Notes: a model not told the origin generated them from the letters alone. Shown: positions 24,700 through 32,547, counted from the stretch's first letter. The stretch is DNA of 35,155 nt from Clostridiales bacterium (GCA_029240935.1 JARDZI010000007.1:1-35155), one strand, 5' to 3'. Translations and numbers: made by a program.

Positions 24700-25824
24700 A
24701 TGGCAAGCATATTGATGATAAATGTACCATATTCAGGACATACAAATCCAACTTTACCATTAGCAAACGAACTTATAAAGCGCGGACATAAAGTTTTGTA
24801 CATTAATGCAGAGGAATTCAGAGAAAAAATAGAAGCAACGGGTGCAACGTTCATACCATATATAAATTATCCATCTAATCCAAGTGAACAACAGCAAAAG
24901 ACAAAATGCTTTAGAGCAGCTTTTGAAACTGCACTAAATATTAACGTAAGGATAGATTTACTTATTTATGAAATGTTTTTCTATCCAGGGATTCGTATTG
25001 CTGAAAAACTGGGTATTCCATGTGTTCGTCAATTCTCTCAACCTGCATGGAGTAAGGAGAGTGTGAGTGATGCGACAATGTTCCTTAGAATAAGTTGCAT
25101 GCTCATAGATATGCAAGTGATGCGAAACAAAAATGTTGATTTTATGCAATTGAAAAACAAAAGTCTTATACAAGCAGTTTTATATGATAAGCCGGATCTG
25201 AATATCGTATATGTACCACAGGTATTTCAACCTTATCGAAATTCCTTTGGCGAAAATTACTTATTTATAAATCCTCGGCTTCAACCATCGTTGTCAAAAC
25301 AAGTGATTCCATTTAGCAAAATGAGGAGACCTATAATTTATATTTCATTAGGTAGTATCATAAGCAATAAAGGTTTCTGTAAAGAATGTATAAGGGCTTT
25401 TGGTGGAAAAGAATTAACTGTGATACTCAATACAGGAAAAGTAAATCCACAAGCACTGGGGAAAATACCGGATAACATTTATGCTTATTCGTTTGTTCCT
25501 CAAATTGAAGTTCTTAGAAAAGCTGATCTTTTTCTTACACATTGCGGAATGAATAGCATAAACGAAGCAATGACTTTGGGTGTTCCTATGGTTGCAATGC
25601 CGTTTATCAATGACCAGATTTCCAATGCGAATCGTGTAGTAGAGCTGGGAATTGGCAAAAAAGTACGGTCGTTTCCAAGCAGTGGCAGAGAGCTATATGC
25701 TACATGCCAAAGTGTCATAAGGGATGAAAAGATCAAGGAACGATGCTATGAATTACAAATGGAGCTGAAAAAAGATGAAAACTTTGAAAAAATTATAATA
25801 GAAATTGAGAAATTACTAATTTGA
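24700..25824 (+). CDS. GT1 family glycosyltransferase (MGT-like)
   Basis: From the ATG at 24700 the protein has 374 residues and the two-Rossmann GT-B layout of family 1 enzymes. The N-terminus, MASILMINVPYSGHTNPTLP, has the conserved acceptor-site His. The C-terminal half carries IIYISLGSIISN and the donor-binding signature THCGMNSINEAMTLGVPMVA, then FINDQISNANRVVE. Such enzymes transfer a sugar from a UDP-sugar to a small molecule, as in macrolide glycosyltransferases. Acceptor and donor are unknown. AAAGGA 9 nt upstream favours 24700 over the ATG at 24694. It is the only gene between elements G and H. Confidence 0.9.
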   Translation: MASILMINVPYSGHTNPTLPLANELIKRGHKVLYINAEEFREKIEATGATFIPYINYPSNPSEQQQKTKCFRAAFETALNINVRIDLLIYEMFFYPGIRIAEKLGIPCVRQFSQPAWSKESVSDATMFLRISCMLIDMQVMRNKNVDFMQLKNKSLIQAVLYDKPDLNIVYVPQVFQPYRNSFGENYLFINPRLQPSLSKQVIPFSKMRRPIIYISLGSIISNKGFCKECIRAFGGKELTVILNTGKVNPQALGKIPDNIYAYSFVPQIEVLRKADLFLTHCGMNSINEAMTLGVPMVAMPFINDQISNANRVVELGIGKKVRSFPSSGRELYATCQSVIRDEKIKERCYELQMELKKDENFEKIIIEIEKLLI

Positions 25825-25979
25825 TTGCCTAATGTAGGGTTTATGAGCATAACCTTTAGCTTACAAATTCCAATTTATCGTTGAGTTAATTCATAATATT
25901 CTTAAAATGTGTGATTTAATTGAAAATAATACTAATAATTTGATGTGGTATTTAGAGCAAATTAAAATGTGGCGGAGAC

Positions 25980-26115
25980 GGAACTACAACTAACAAGGCA
26001 CTCCCATTCGTTGTGGCTAAATGGGGTCAAGCCTACGAAGAAGCCGCAACACATGCTTTCGCCACCTGCCGGGGCTCAAGCATGTCGGGAGTTCAAAACC
26101 GTTAGTTGCAATTCC
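25980..26115 (+). repeat. Structured element H (class 1, attC-like)
   Basis: Outer arms GGAACTACAACTAAC and GTTAGTTGCAATTCC pair at 13 of 15 positions, with H-specific bases (TTG in place of the TAG of D). Middle arms are ACTCCC (26000-26005) and GGGAGT (26087-26092). Inner arms GTTGTGGC (26010-26017) and GCCGCAAC (26043-26050) pair with one wobble. The body is nearly identical to F. Confidence 0.75.
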
Positions 26116-26145
26116 TAAGTGAGTTAATTAACAGTAGTAGAATAA

Positions 26146-26391
26146 GGCGAAATTGGTCTTAATGAACATGATGATTTGCATGTTCTGGAATTTGGATATG
26201 GTATTTTGGAAGCATACCATGGTGAAGGTTATGCAAAGGAAGCAGCGAAGCCGGCAGTATGTTGGGCTAAATCATATTTTGATATTCCATATCTGGTTGG
26301 TACGGCAGAAGTAGATAATACTGCTTCTAGGAAAGTTTTGGAACATTGTGGATTTGAACTTGAAGGTATTAAAAACCTTGAAGTTCATTAG
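26146..26391 (+). pseudogene. GNAT acetyltransferase, 5'-truncated
   Basis: An open frame runs from a stop at 26143-26145 to TAG at 26389-26391. It reads GEIGLNEHDDLHVLEFGYGI, then YHGEGYAKEAAKPA (acetyl-CoA loop) and ASRKVLEHCGFELEGI, the C-terminal half of a RimJ/RimL-type GNAT. The first 80-90 residues are missing, and the break falls about 30 nt after the end of element H. A TTG at 26176 could start translation but would leave an incomplete domain. Confidence 0.75.
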
Positions 26392-26426
26392 GAGAATTAA
26401 TGTTTCCTTGGGGAAGGGGGAAATAT

Positions 26427-27047
26427 ATGTTTTGTCCAAACTGTGGCAGTGAGTATAGAGAAGGATATAAAATATGTTCAGATTGTAACATCCCATTAGT
26501 TGATGAATTTCAAATGGGAAAGATAGCTGGTCATGAAAATTATCATATGAAAGTAGTAAAAGCGATTATATGTATTTTATTGCTGAGGATTCTTGCAATT
26601 ATGAAGAGCAAAACATATTATAGAATATCTGAAATTTCATATAAGCTTTTTGTTTTTGTGCTGTTTATACTAAACTTCTTAACCCTAAAATATATTTCTT
26701 TATGGGTCGTTGGACCAGGTTGGGAGATACCTGTTAACTTAGTAAATCCAATAAGGTTTATTAGTAGCTGTACAAGAATTAATATCTTGTTGTGTTTGAT
26801 TTCATTCATTATGGGATATAGAAGGTTTAGGTTTCAAAAGTTTACGAATAAAATAATCTCAGTTTTCTGGTTCCTTGGGAGCGTAGAGTTAGTCTTTATT
26901 TCATCTGATTTTATAAAACTGCCTAAGCAATATGTTGATTTGATAATACATTACTGGTGGATAGGAATGATATTGCCTTCTTTTATATTATGGCTACTAT
27001 TGTATGCAGATTCTATAATTAGGCATAAAGATAATGCATCTGATTAA
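26427..27047 (+). CDS. Zinc-ribbon membrane protein
   Basis: The N-terminus MFCPNCGSEYREGYKICSDC holds two CxxC knuckles, a zinc ribbon of the kind found at the start of many small bacterial membrane proteins. The remaining 160 residues have about five membrane segments (AIICILLLRILAI, LFVFVLFILNFLTL, INILLCLISFIMGY and others). From the ATG at 26427 the length is 206. AAGGGGG is 6 nt upstream. Function unknown. It lies behind the GNAT fragment, in the interval between element H and remnant I. Confidence 0.7.
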   Translation: MFCPNCGSEYREGYKICSDCNIPLVDEFQMGKIAGHENYHMKVVKAIICILLLRILAIMKSKTYYRISEISYKLFVFVLFILNFLTLKYISLWVVGPGWEIPVNLVNPIRFISSCTRINILLCLISFIMGYRRFRFQKFTNKIISVFWFLGSVELVFISSDFIKLPKQYVDLIIHYWWIGMILPSFILWLLLYADSIIRHKDNASD

Positions 27048-27057
27048 AAATTGTGCA

Positions 27058-27128
27058 TTTAGTAGAAATCCCTAAGCAAATAAGGACTAAAATTGTAAAG
27101 AATTTAAATCATTAAGATATTATAGCAT
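27058..27128 (+). repeat. Remnant I: right end and leader of a class 1 element
   Basis: TTTAGTAGAAATCCC is followed by a leader shared with elements D and F: CCCTAAG, AATAA, ACTA, AAAGAATTTAAATCATTAA and ATAGCA. The whole left part of the element is missing. It lies directly after the zinc-ribbon gene. Confidence 0.65.
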
Positions 27129-27202
27129 TTTAAAGGGATGTTTTTGTAGTTTATTGGGAAACACCTTTATATTTGATAAGAAAGAAAGGAGGAAAAGAGT
27201 AA

Positions 27203-27388
27203 ATGAAAGCCAAAAAAATATTTATAATAAGTTTAATTATAATGATAATTACGGTAGTATGTATGGGAATTAATTGGTTTATATCTCCATTCTCTGATAT
27301 TGTAATAAGAATCATAGGTGGCATAATGCTTATAGATTTATTTGTCTTAAGTTATAGCACAGTAAAATTAAAAAGCAAGAGAAATTAG
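27203..27388 (+). CDS. Small membrane protein, 61 residues, two spans
   Basis: Two hydrophobic segments, KIFIISLIIMIITVVCMGI and IVIRIIGGIMLIDLFVLSY, are followed by a basic tail (KLKSKRN). A strong AAAGGAGGAAAAG ribosome site precedes the ATG. No family recognised. It lies downstream of remnant I, whose leader resembles those after D and F. Confidence 0.65.
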   Translation: MKAKKIFIISLIIMIITVVCMGINWFISPFSDIVIRIIGGIMLIDLFVLSYSTVKLKSKRN

Positions 27389-27495
27389 GATTTTTAGAAA
27401 ATAGTCAAATAAAGAAAAATGTTTTGAATGTTCAACAGAAATAGCTTTGAAATCAGGAGTAAGTTTGTTCATTAAACACATCAGTTCTAGGTTTC

Positions 27496-27642
27496 TTATA
27501 GTCTCAGTTTCAATTCTTCCATATCAAGTGAATCAGCAAAAGCATCAATTACTCTAACTGGATTATTCTCATTAATAAATTAATCTAAACAATTTAAAGT
27601 ATATGAAACCTGATTTCTATCTTCTCCATTAATATATCCCAT
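27496..27642 (-). mobile_element. IS1182-type transposase remnant (N-terminus)
   Basis: On the minus strand an ATG at 27642, after AAAAGGTGAAG, reads MGYINGEDRNQVSYTLNCLD, then a TAA. It then continues FINENNPVRVIDAFADSLDM. This is the N-terminal block of IS1182-family transposases (GEDRNQ..., ENNPVRVIDAFVDSLD). In-frame stops and loss of the rest leave only a fragment. The rest of the 27389-27799 gap holds a hairpin at 27729. Confidence 0.7.
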
Positions 27643-27728
27643 TTTTTACTTCACCTTTTCTTTTGATTAATATTACAGTATAGTATAGTTATACCACGGT
27701 TTAGATTCTGATGTACTTAAAATATAGG

Positions 27729-27768
27729 GTTTTCAACACTCTGACGTTAAGTCGGATGTTGCGAAATA
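27729..27768. repeat. Imperfect hairpin upstream of the Nudix gene
   Basis: TTTTCAACACTCTGAC and GTCGGATGTTGCGAAA can pair around GTTAA with two bulges. It contains ACGTTAAGT, which fits a GTTRRRY box, but there is no second arm pair. It could be an IS end or a terminator-like structure. Confidence 0.35.
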
Positions 27769-27799
27769 ACAATTATTTGTTTAAGTGGAGGGTGATTTT

Positions 27800-28291
27800 A
27801 TGATTTTGCCAACACATATAGTTGCTGCAGGGGGACTAATTATAAATGATGAAAATAAAGTTTTACTTGTGAAAAATCCACGCAAAGGATGGGAATTTCC
27901 AGGTGGGATTATTGAGCCAGGTGAAACACTTCCACAAGGATTAATTAGAGAAATAAAAGAAGAAACTGGTGTCGATGTAGAGATACTGAATATTGTAGGA
28001 ATTTATTTAAATACGAGAAAGAGAAAGGGTCATAGTGGGGTTGAAGAAATACCAACAACTGTGAGCATAGACTTTGTTTGCAAATACATATCTAGTGATT
28101 TAGAAACCAGCAATGAAAGTATCGAAGTAAAATGGCTTTCTGAAAAAGAAGCCTTAAAGATAGTAAATCTAAAACAGCAATATAGATTTAAAAAAGCATT
28201 AGACTATAAATCGGGATTTAGTTGTGTAGGATTCTATGTAAATTCCAATAATGAATTTGAGGTACATGAAGAATATTTATTTGATAGGTAA
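27800..28291 (+). CDS. Nudix hydrolase
   Basis: The 163-residue protein has a complete Nudix box: GGIIEPGETLPQGLIREIKE followed by ETGV, near residue 38. This fits the GX5EX7REUXEEXGU pattern that binds the catalytic metal. Nudix enzymes hydrolyse nucleoside diphosphates linked to another group; the substrate here is unknown. The ATG at 27800 follows TGGAGGGTGA, so the GTG at 27785 is rejected. A second Nudix gene at 30709 is only distantly similar. Confidence 0.88.
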   Translation: MILPTHIVAAGGLIINDENKVLLVKNPRKGWEFPGGIIEPGETLPQGLIREIKEETGVDVEILNIVGIYLNTRKRKGHSGVEEIPTTVSIDFVCKYISSDLETSNESIEVKWLSEKEALKIVNLKQQYRFKKALDYKSGFSCVGFYVNSNNEFEVHEEYLFDR

Positions 28292-28407
28292 TGCTATGAT
28301 GTTAGTATGGGATTCTTGGTGTGCAGGTCTCTGGAGATAGTTTTCTTGAACATTTTAGCTATATATTGGAAATTATTATATTTATATTAGGAGAAGGTGT
28401 ATATAGA

Positions 28408-29043
28408 ATGAGAAAATTGAAACTTGTTAGTTTTGACTTGGATGATACGCTGATTAGAGAAATCCATTCTGTTATGTTGCCCTGCATTTTAAATGGAAAA
28501 GAAAAAGAGCACTCTTACATTCAAGAACAGGAAGAAAAAGGTGAGGTTAACTATAAATCAGCAGACTACCTTAGAGCAGAATTACTTATAGGTCTTGAAG
28601 AATGTAAAATTGCTCAATCTTTTTTAGAGATTGCAAAACCTTTAAAAAATATCAAGAGTGTAGTTGAAGCATTACATGAACGAAATATAAAATGTATTGT
28701 TATAACTGTAGGCCCAAAACAAGTAGCCAAAGTTGTTTGTAGTATTTGGGGATTTGATGATTATTATGGTAGCGATTACGAAGTGGTTGAAGGAGTATTT
28801 ACAGGGAAAATTCTTAATTATATTGGTGCGGAACAAAAAATTGCTTGCTTACAAGATTTTTGTAAAAATAACAATATAAAACCTGAAGAGTGTATTGCTG
28901 TAGGCGATGGTTCAACAGATATTCCAATTTTTGAATACTGTGGAAACTCTATTGCTATCAACAGTTCTCAGAAAGTTCGAAAGAGTGCAATGTATGCAGT
29001 TGATACAGACGATTTAACTGACATTCTTGAATACATAGTATGA
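28408..29043 (+). CDS. HAD-superfamily hydrolase (SerB-like, subfamily IB)
   Basis: The 211-residue protein has motif I SFDLDDTLI near residue 8, motif II IVITVGPKQVAKVV (T), and motif III/IV AVGDGSTDIPIFEYCGN. The order and the GDGSTD block resemble phosphoserine-phosphatase-like HAD-IB enzymes. The first 20 residues after motif I, with an Ile/His-rich segment, form the cap insertion. The substrate is unknown. AGGAGAAGG lies about 10 nt before the ATG at 28408. Its motif I differs from that of the HAD protein at 6216, so the two are not close relatives. Confidence 0.85.
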   Translation: MRKLKLVSFDLDDTLIREIHSVMLPCILNGKEKEHSYIQEQEEKGEVNYKSADYLRAELLIGLEECKIAQSFLEIAKPLKNIKSVVEALHERNIKCIVITVGPKQVAKVVCSIWGFDDYYGSDYEVVEGVFTGKILNYIGAEQKIACLQDFCKNNNIKPEECIAVGDGSTDIPIFEYCGNSIAINSSQKVRKSAMYAVDTDDLTDILEYIV

Positions 29044-29149
29044 GCATAATTCAAAATATGTATAATTCGTAACTTTTGATAGAAAGTAATTTAAAGGGGA
29101 TGACTTAAATATTATTAAAAAAGAATGTCAGGATTTTAAACTTAGAATC

Positions 29150-29386
29150 ATGCAAAAAACCTTTTACGATTTAACTCTTTTGCTACTTAAGAATGATTTT
29201 GTCACATTTGAGGAATGGGAAAAATATACAGGATTATCACTTTTGTCATCAGGACCTTTTCATAGCTTCATAAATGTTGCAGATGATAAAATCATTATTG
29301 ACAAACAGAAAGCTCTCTCCCTTAAGCCAGAGCATTTATATTCATGGCACTATGAAGTGTTGAAGCAAGCGCTATTGGATATTTAA
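29150..29386 (+). CDS. Small hypothetical protein; start uncertain
   Basis: The protein has 78 residues from the ATG at 29150, with TFEEWEKYTGLSLLSSGPFH and KALSLKPEHLYSWHYEVLKQ. No family recognised. The frame stays open upstream to about 29102, and AAAGGGGATGA lies 8-10 nt before ATT ATT at 29111. No ATG, GTG or TTG sits at that point, so the true N-terminus may be 13 residues longer with an ATT start, or an original ATG was lost by mutation. Confidence 0.45.
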   Translation: MQKTFYDLTLLLLKNDFVTFEEWEKYTGLSLLSSGPFHSFINVADDKIIIDKQKALSLKPEHLYSWHYEVLKQALLDI

Positions 29387-29518
29387 TAATGGTTCAAGTA
29401 GTTATTCTGATGAATCACCAAGAGGATTGAATTATTCTAAAATACAATAATTAATGAGATATTTTTATATTGTTAATTGAGCAATAAAAGGCTGTGTAAT
29501 TGATAGATTTGTGGTAAT

Positions 29519-29630
29519 GGAACTGCCGATAACATAAGATCAACAGACACCCTTCACAGGGTGCAATACACCGCTAGGAAGCATTCATTAAGGGTCAGGG
29601 AAATTGCTAATGATTGTTATTTCGGTAGTC
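29519..29630 (+). repeat. Candidate element J, degenerate attC-like
   Basis: GGAACTGCCGATAACA (29519-29534) and TGTTATTTCGGTAGTC (29615-29630) can pair around GATAAC/GTTAT with a 2-base bulge. Inside, CACCCT and AGGGTG form a 6-bp hairpin. Spacing is like the class 2 elements, but the body is not similar to any other copy. It fills much of the 29387-29713 gap. Confidence 0.35.
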
Positions 29631-29713
29631 ATTGAAGCAAAAGAGCGTATTAATAGAAAAAGGCAAAGCGTAGCAAATGTGAGAGATTAAGCATATATAA
29701 AGAGGTGTTAAAA

Positions 29714-30217
29714 ATGGATCAGACTTTAGATAATTTTTTAAATAGTTTGAATGATGAGGATAAAAAAATCTATTCGGAAATAGCAAACTTCGCATATGAA
29801 CTTGGATATAAGGCTAAAAGAGCAAAAACTAAGGATATTAATTATGTCTTTACAAGCAGCAAGACAAAGAAGCATCTTCTAAAGTATTCATTTAAGGATG
29901 GCAAGCCTAAATTGAAAATGAAATTTTATGCATCTAGAAATTACTCAAGCATCTTTCATGATAGCGTAAGAGAGGTTATTGAAGAATTTGATTTCAAGTA
30001 TACAGGCTGTTATAAGTGTGGAAAGTGTAAAGGAACACCGGAAGGATATATTTACGAATATCCAGATGGTAAAAGATATTTTAGATGTGGTAGTGAGTTA
30101 ATTGAGTTATCATCAATAACCGAGAACATTGTTCAGGAAATTTTGAGTTTACTCAAAACACAACATGAATATTATACTTCTGATGACAAATCAATGGTGA
30201 ATATCTTTAATTATTAA
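29714..30217 (+). CDS. Hypothetical protein with a CxxC zinc-binding region
   Basis: The protein has 167 residues from the ATG at 29714, after GAGGTG. The N-terminal helix MDQTLDNFLNSLNDEDKKIY and middle KLKMKFYASRNYSSIFHDSV look like a small alpha/beta protein. The C-terminal part, TGCYKCGKCKGTPEGYIYEY and YFRCG, has four Cys and could bind a metal. I do not recognise a named family. Element J lies upstream. Confidence 0.6.
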   Translation: MDQTLDNFLNSLNDEDKKIYSEIANFAYELGYKAKRAKTKDINYVFTSSKTKKHLLKYSFKDGKPKLKMKFYASRNYSSIFHDSVREVIEEFDFKYTGCYKCGKCKGTPEGYIYEYPDGKRYFRCGSELIELSSITENIVQEILSLLKTQHEYYTSDDKSMVNIFNY

Positions 30218-30243
30218 CATATATGATTAGAGGATGTGTAGCA

Positions 30244-30659
30244 ATGCAAAGATTATATGAAAAAGAAAGAGAAGACAAAAGATATGATAATATTACTGAA
30301 AGGAGTCCTGGTATTCAACAGTTGGAATCTTTTTATGTGATGAAACAACTGTTGGTCAATTAGTTTTTAAAAGAATTAATTATGAAAAAAATTAATATGA
30401 AATTGGGATTATACTTGCCAATGATAATTATAAAGGATTGGGATATGGAACTGAAGAAGTTGAATTAGCTATAGATTTTGCTTTTAACACTTTAAAACTT
30501 TAGTATATTTATGCAGAAACAATGGGCTCAAGCTCAAGCATGTAAAGGATACTTAATAGATTTGGATTTGAATGTACTAGCAGGTGGGAGCACAATTTAA
30601 ACTATATGCTTACAAATATGAACTTCATAGATAGGGCTGAGAAGAAAGACAGGCTATAA
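30244..30659 (+). pseudogene. GNAT acetyltransferase pseudogene (RimJ/RimL type)
   Basis: Read across frames, the sequence gives CDETTVGQLVFKRIN, then YEIGIILANDNYKGLGYGTE (the acetyl-CoA loop), ELAIDFAFNTLKL, YIYAETMG and RILNRFGFECTSRWEHNLNY. The frame is broken by a shift near 30329 and stops near 30392, 30501 and 30543. It is a recognisable but dead GNAT gene. ATG at 30244 was the probable start. It fills the gap 30218-30708. Confidence 0.8.
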
Positions 30660-30708
30660 GAATGTATTGCTTATAAGCATTAAATTAAGGTGAAAAAGAA
30701 GGGTTAAT

Positions 30709-31143
30709 ATGGTTTATGTAAATTTATTAGAGTTGCAGCCTATGGAAGATAGTAAATTTTTATGTGCAATAATTGTTGCTAGGTATAAAGAAAAGTGGGT
30801 ATTTGTAAGGGGGAAGGGAAAGAAAACTTGGGAACTCCCTGGTGGAACACGTGAAGAAGGTGAGAATATTGATACAACTGCTTCTCGAGAATTATTTGAA
30901 GAAACAGGAGCAAAAAAATTTACCTTGATTCCAATATGTATCTCTTCTGTAAATGTAGATGAAAAAGTATCTTTGGGAAAATTGTTTTATTGTGAAATAG
31001 AAGAACTTGGTGAATTACCAAACTCTGAAATAGAAGATATAAAATTATTTAATTCTATTCCCAAAAATCTAACATATCCTTTAATCCATAAGTTATTGTT
31101 TAAAAAGGCTGAAGAATTTTATTATAGTTCTCAGATAAGTTAA
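30709..31143 (+). CDS. Nudix hydrolase
   Basis: The 144-residue protein carries the Nudix box GGTREEGENIDTTASRELFE followed by ETGA, near residue 45. The glycine, REUXEE and metal-binding glutamates are all present. Preceding strands KWVFVRGKGKKTWELPGG are typical. The substrate is unknown. GAAGGG is upstream of the ATG. It is more compact than the Nudix protein at 27800 and lacks that protein's C-terminal extension. Confidence 0.88.
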   Translation: MVYVNLLELQPMEDSKFLCAIIVARYKEKWVFVRGKGKKTWELPGGTREEGENIDTTASRELFEETGAKKFTLIPICISSVNVDEKVSLGKLFYCEIEELGELPNSEIEDIKLFNSIPKNLTYPLIHKLLFKKAEEFYYSSQIS

Positions 31144-31347
31144 TTGATTACCTTGGCACAAATAATTACTAAAATTGTTAATAGACCTGCCATTATATAG
31201 TAGTTAAGTCCTTCAAAAGTCCAAGTTATTTAATGATATCTCACATTTATTAGAGCTGACCTAAAAATAGTACCCTCACATCTGCAAATAAAATGTTGCC
31301 GTCCACCTGGCTGGTAGATTTGTTTATTTATAAAAAGGGAGGAAACC

Positions 31348-31812
31348 ATGAATTATTTTAATGAAGCCATAGAGGTTATGAAAGAATTATATGGACGAGA
31401 TGTTGCTATGCCGCTTGCAACAGTCAACGGGGATAAAGCAAACATCAGGGTAATAAACGCATATTATAAGGAAAATGATTTTTATATTACAACCTATAGC
31501 TTAAGCAACAAAATGAGAGAAATTATGAAAAATCCAAATGTTGCATTAAATCATAATTTGTTTGTTGCCCATGGCCTAGGAGAAAATATTGGCAATCCCC
31601 TAGAAGAGCAAAATAGAGAACTAAGAGAAGAGCTAAAACAGGTATTCTGTGGGTTCTATGACAAACATGTTTGTGAAGAAGATGCAAATACTTGTATTTT
31701 GAAAATAACCTTAACAGATGCTCTTGTATTTGCTCATGACTATAAGTACTTCATCGATTTTAAACATAAAACTGCTACACGAGAGGAATGTGTGGTTGAT
31801 ATAGTATTTTAA
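31348..31812 (+). CDS. Pyridoxamine 5'-phosphate oxidase family protein (FMN split barrel)
   Basis: The 154-residue protein resembles the flavin-binding split-barrel family: MPLATVNGDKANIRVINAYY, DFYITTYSLSNKMREIMKNP and NVALNHNLFVAHG follow the usual strand order, with the SNKMREI segment in the FMN phosphate region. Members include general FMN oxidoreductases and heme or nitroimidazole-related enzymes. A specific reaction cannot be assigned. A strong AAAGGGAGG site precedes the ATG. The 200-nt gap before it shows nothing I can name. Confidence 0.75.
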   Translation: MNYFNEAIEVMKELYGRDVAMPLATVNGDKANIRVINAYYKENDFYITTYSLSNKMREIMKNPNVALNHNLFVAHGLGENIGNPLEEQNRELREELKQVFCGFYDKHVCEEDANTCILKITLTDALVFAHDYKYFIDFKHKTATREECVVDIVF

Positions 31813-31852
31813 TAAATAGAATAGCATAATAGTTTATGAGGAGTCGTGTAAT

Positions 31853-32380
31853 ATGATAAGGAAACTGACTGAAGAACATAATAATATGCTGCATAATAAA
31901 ATATATATAATAGGGTCAGTTGCCAGTGGAAAAACCACAATGGCTAAAAAACTATCAAATCAATATAATATTGAATGGTATGAATTGGATAATGTAGTTC
32001 ATATCAGATTTCCAAACGGCGGTACTAGAAGGTCTCCAGAGGAAAGAGATTCTGTATTCAGTGGGATAATTAATAGTGAAAAATGGATTATTGAAGGTGT
32101 TTATCGCGAATGCTTTAATGATGGATTTGATAGGGCTGATAGGATTATTTTACTGAATACACCACCCTATAAAAGAAAATATCGCATTGCTAAACGTTGG
32201 TTTAGGCAAAAGTTTAAATTGGAGAAATCTAATTATATACCAACCTTGAAAATGCTTTTGAGTATGTATAAATGGAGTAAAGGATTTGAAAAATCAAAGG
32301 ATAATATTTTAAAAATGCTTGAATCTTATAAGGATAAGGTAATTATAATGAACGATAATACAGATATGGTTGGTATCTGA
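31853..32380 (+). CDS. P-loop kinase-like protein (FlaR / topology-modulation type)
   Basis: The 175-residue protein has a Walker A loop, IIGSVASGKTTMAKKL, near residue 20. WYELDNVVHIRFPNGGTRRS and EKWIIEGVYRECF follow, then DRIILLNTPPYKRKYRI. This pattern fits the adenylate-kinase-like proteins annotated as DNA topology modulation protein FlaR. Their true function is not clear; a small-molecule kinase role is likely from the fold. GAGGAG is upstream of the ATG. It is the last gene of the second accessory array. Confidence 0.8.
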   Translation: MIRKLTEEHNNMLHNKIYIIGSVASGKTTMAKKLSNQYNIEWYELDNVVHIRFPNGGTRRSPEERDSVFSGIINSEKWIIEGVYRECFNDGFDRADRIILLNTPPYKRKYRIAKRWFRQKFKLEKSNYIPTLKMLLSMYKWSKGFEKSKDNILKMLESYKDKVIIMNDNTDMVGI

Positions 32381-32450
32381 GACAAAGGTTTATTCTAATA
32401 AGAAAATGATAAGAAGTGAGGGGCAACAAGTGCACTTACCTTAATAATAC

Positions 32451-32504
32451 GACAGGCACATCAGATATAAGATTACTTAAAATCTTATATCTGATGTGCC
32501 TGTC
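32451..32504. repeat. Perfect 24-bp inverted repeat, possible terminator
   Basis: Bases 32451-32474 (GACAGGCACATCAGATATAA and four more) are exactly complementary to 32481-32504, with a 6-nt loop ACTTAA. ACCTTTTCTCG follows, a poor T-run. It closes the accessory array before the paralog locus and could act as a strong hairpin on either strand. Confidence 0.7.
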
Positions 32505-32547
32505 ACCTTTTCTCGAAATATTTCCAAAAGAATTATAAAACCTCCAT

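Noticed and set aside
20865-26115. CRISPR array
   Set aside because: The repeated elements are 130 bp long, vary in arm sequence, are 0.6-1.6 kb apart and separate genes; there are no short regular spacers.
20865-26115. Non-coding RNA or riboswitch family for elements D-H
   Set aside because: Covariation fits a structured RNA too, but the junction swaps between cassettes and lack of a consistent downstream gene type favour a recombination site; not excluded.
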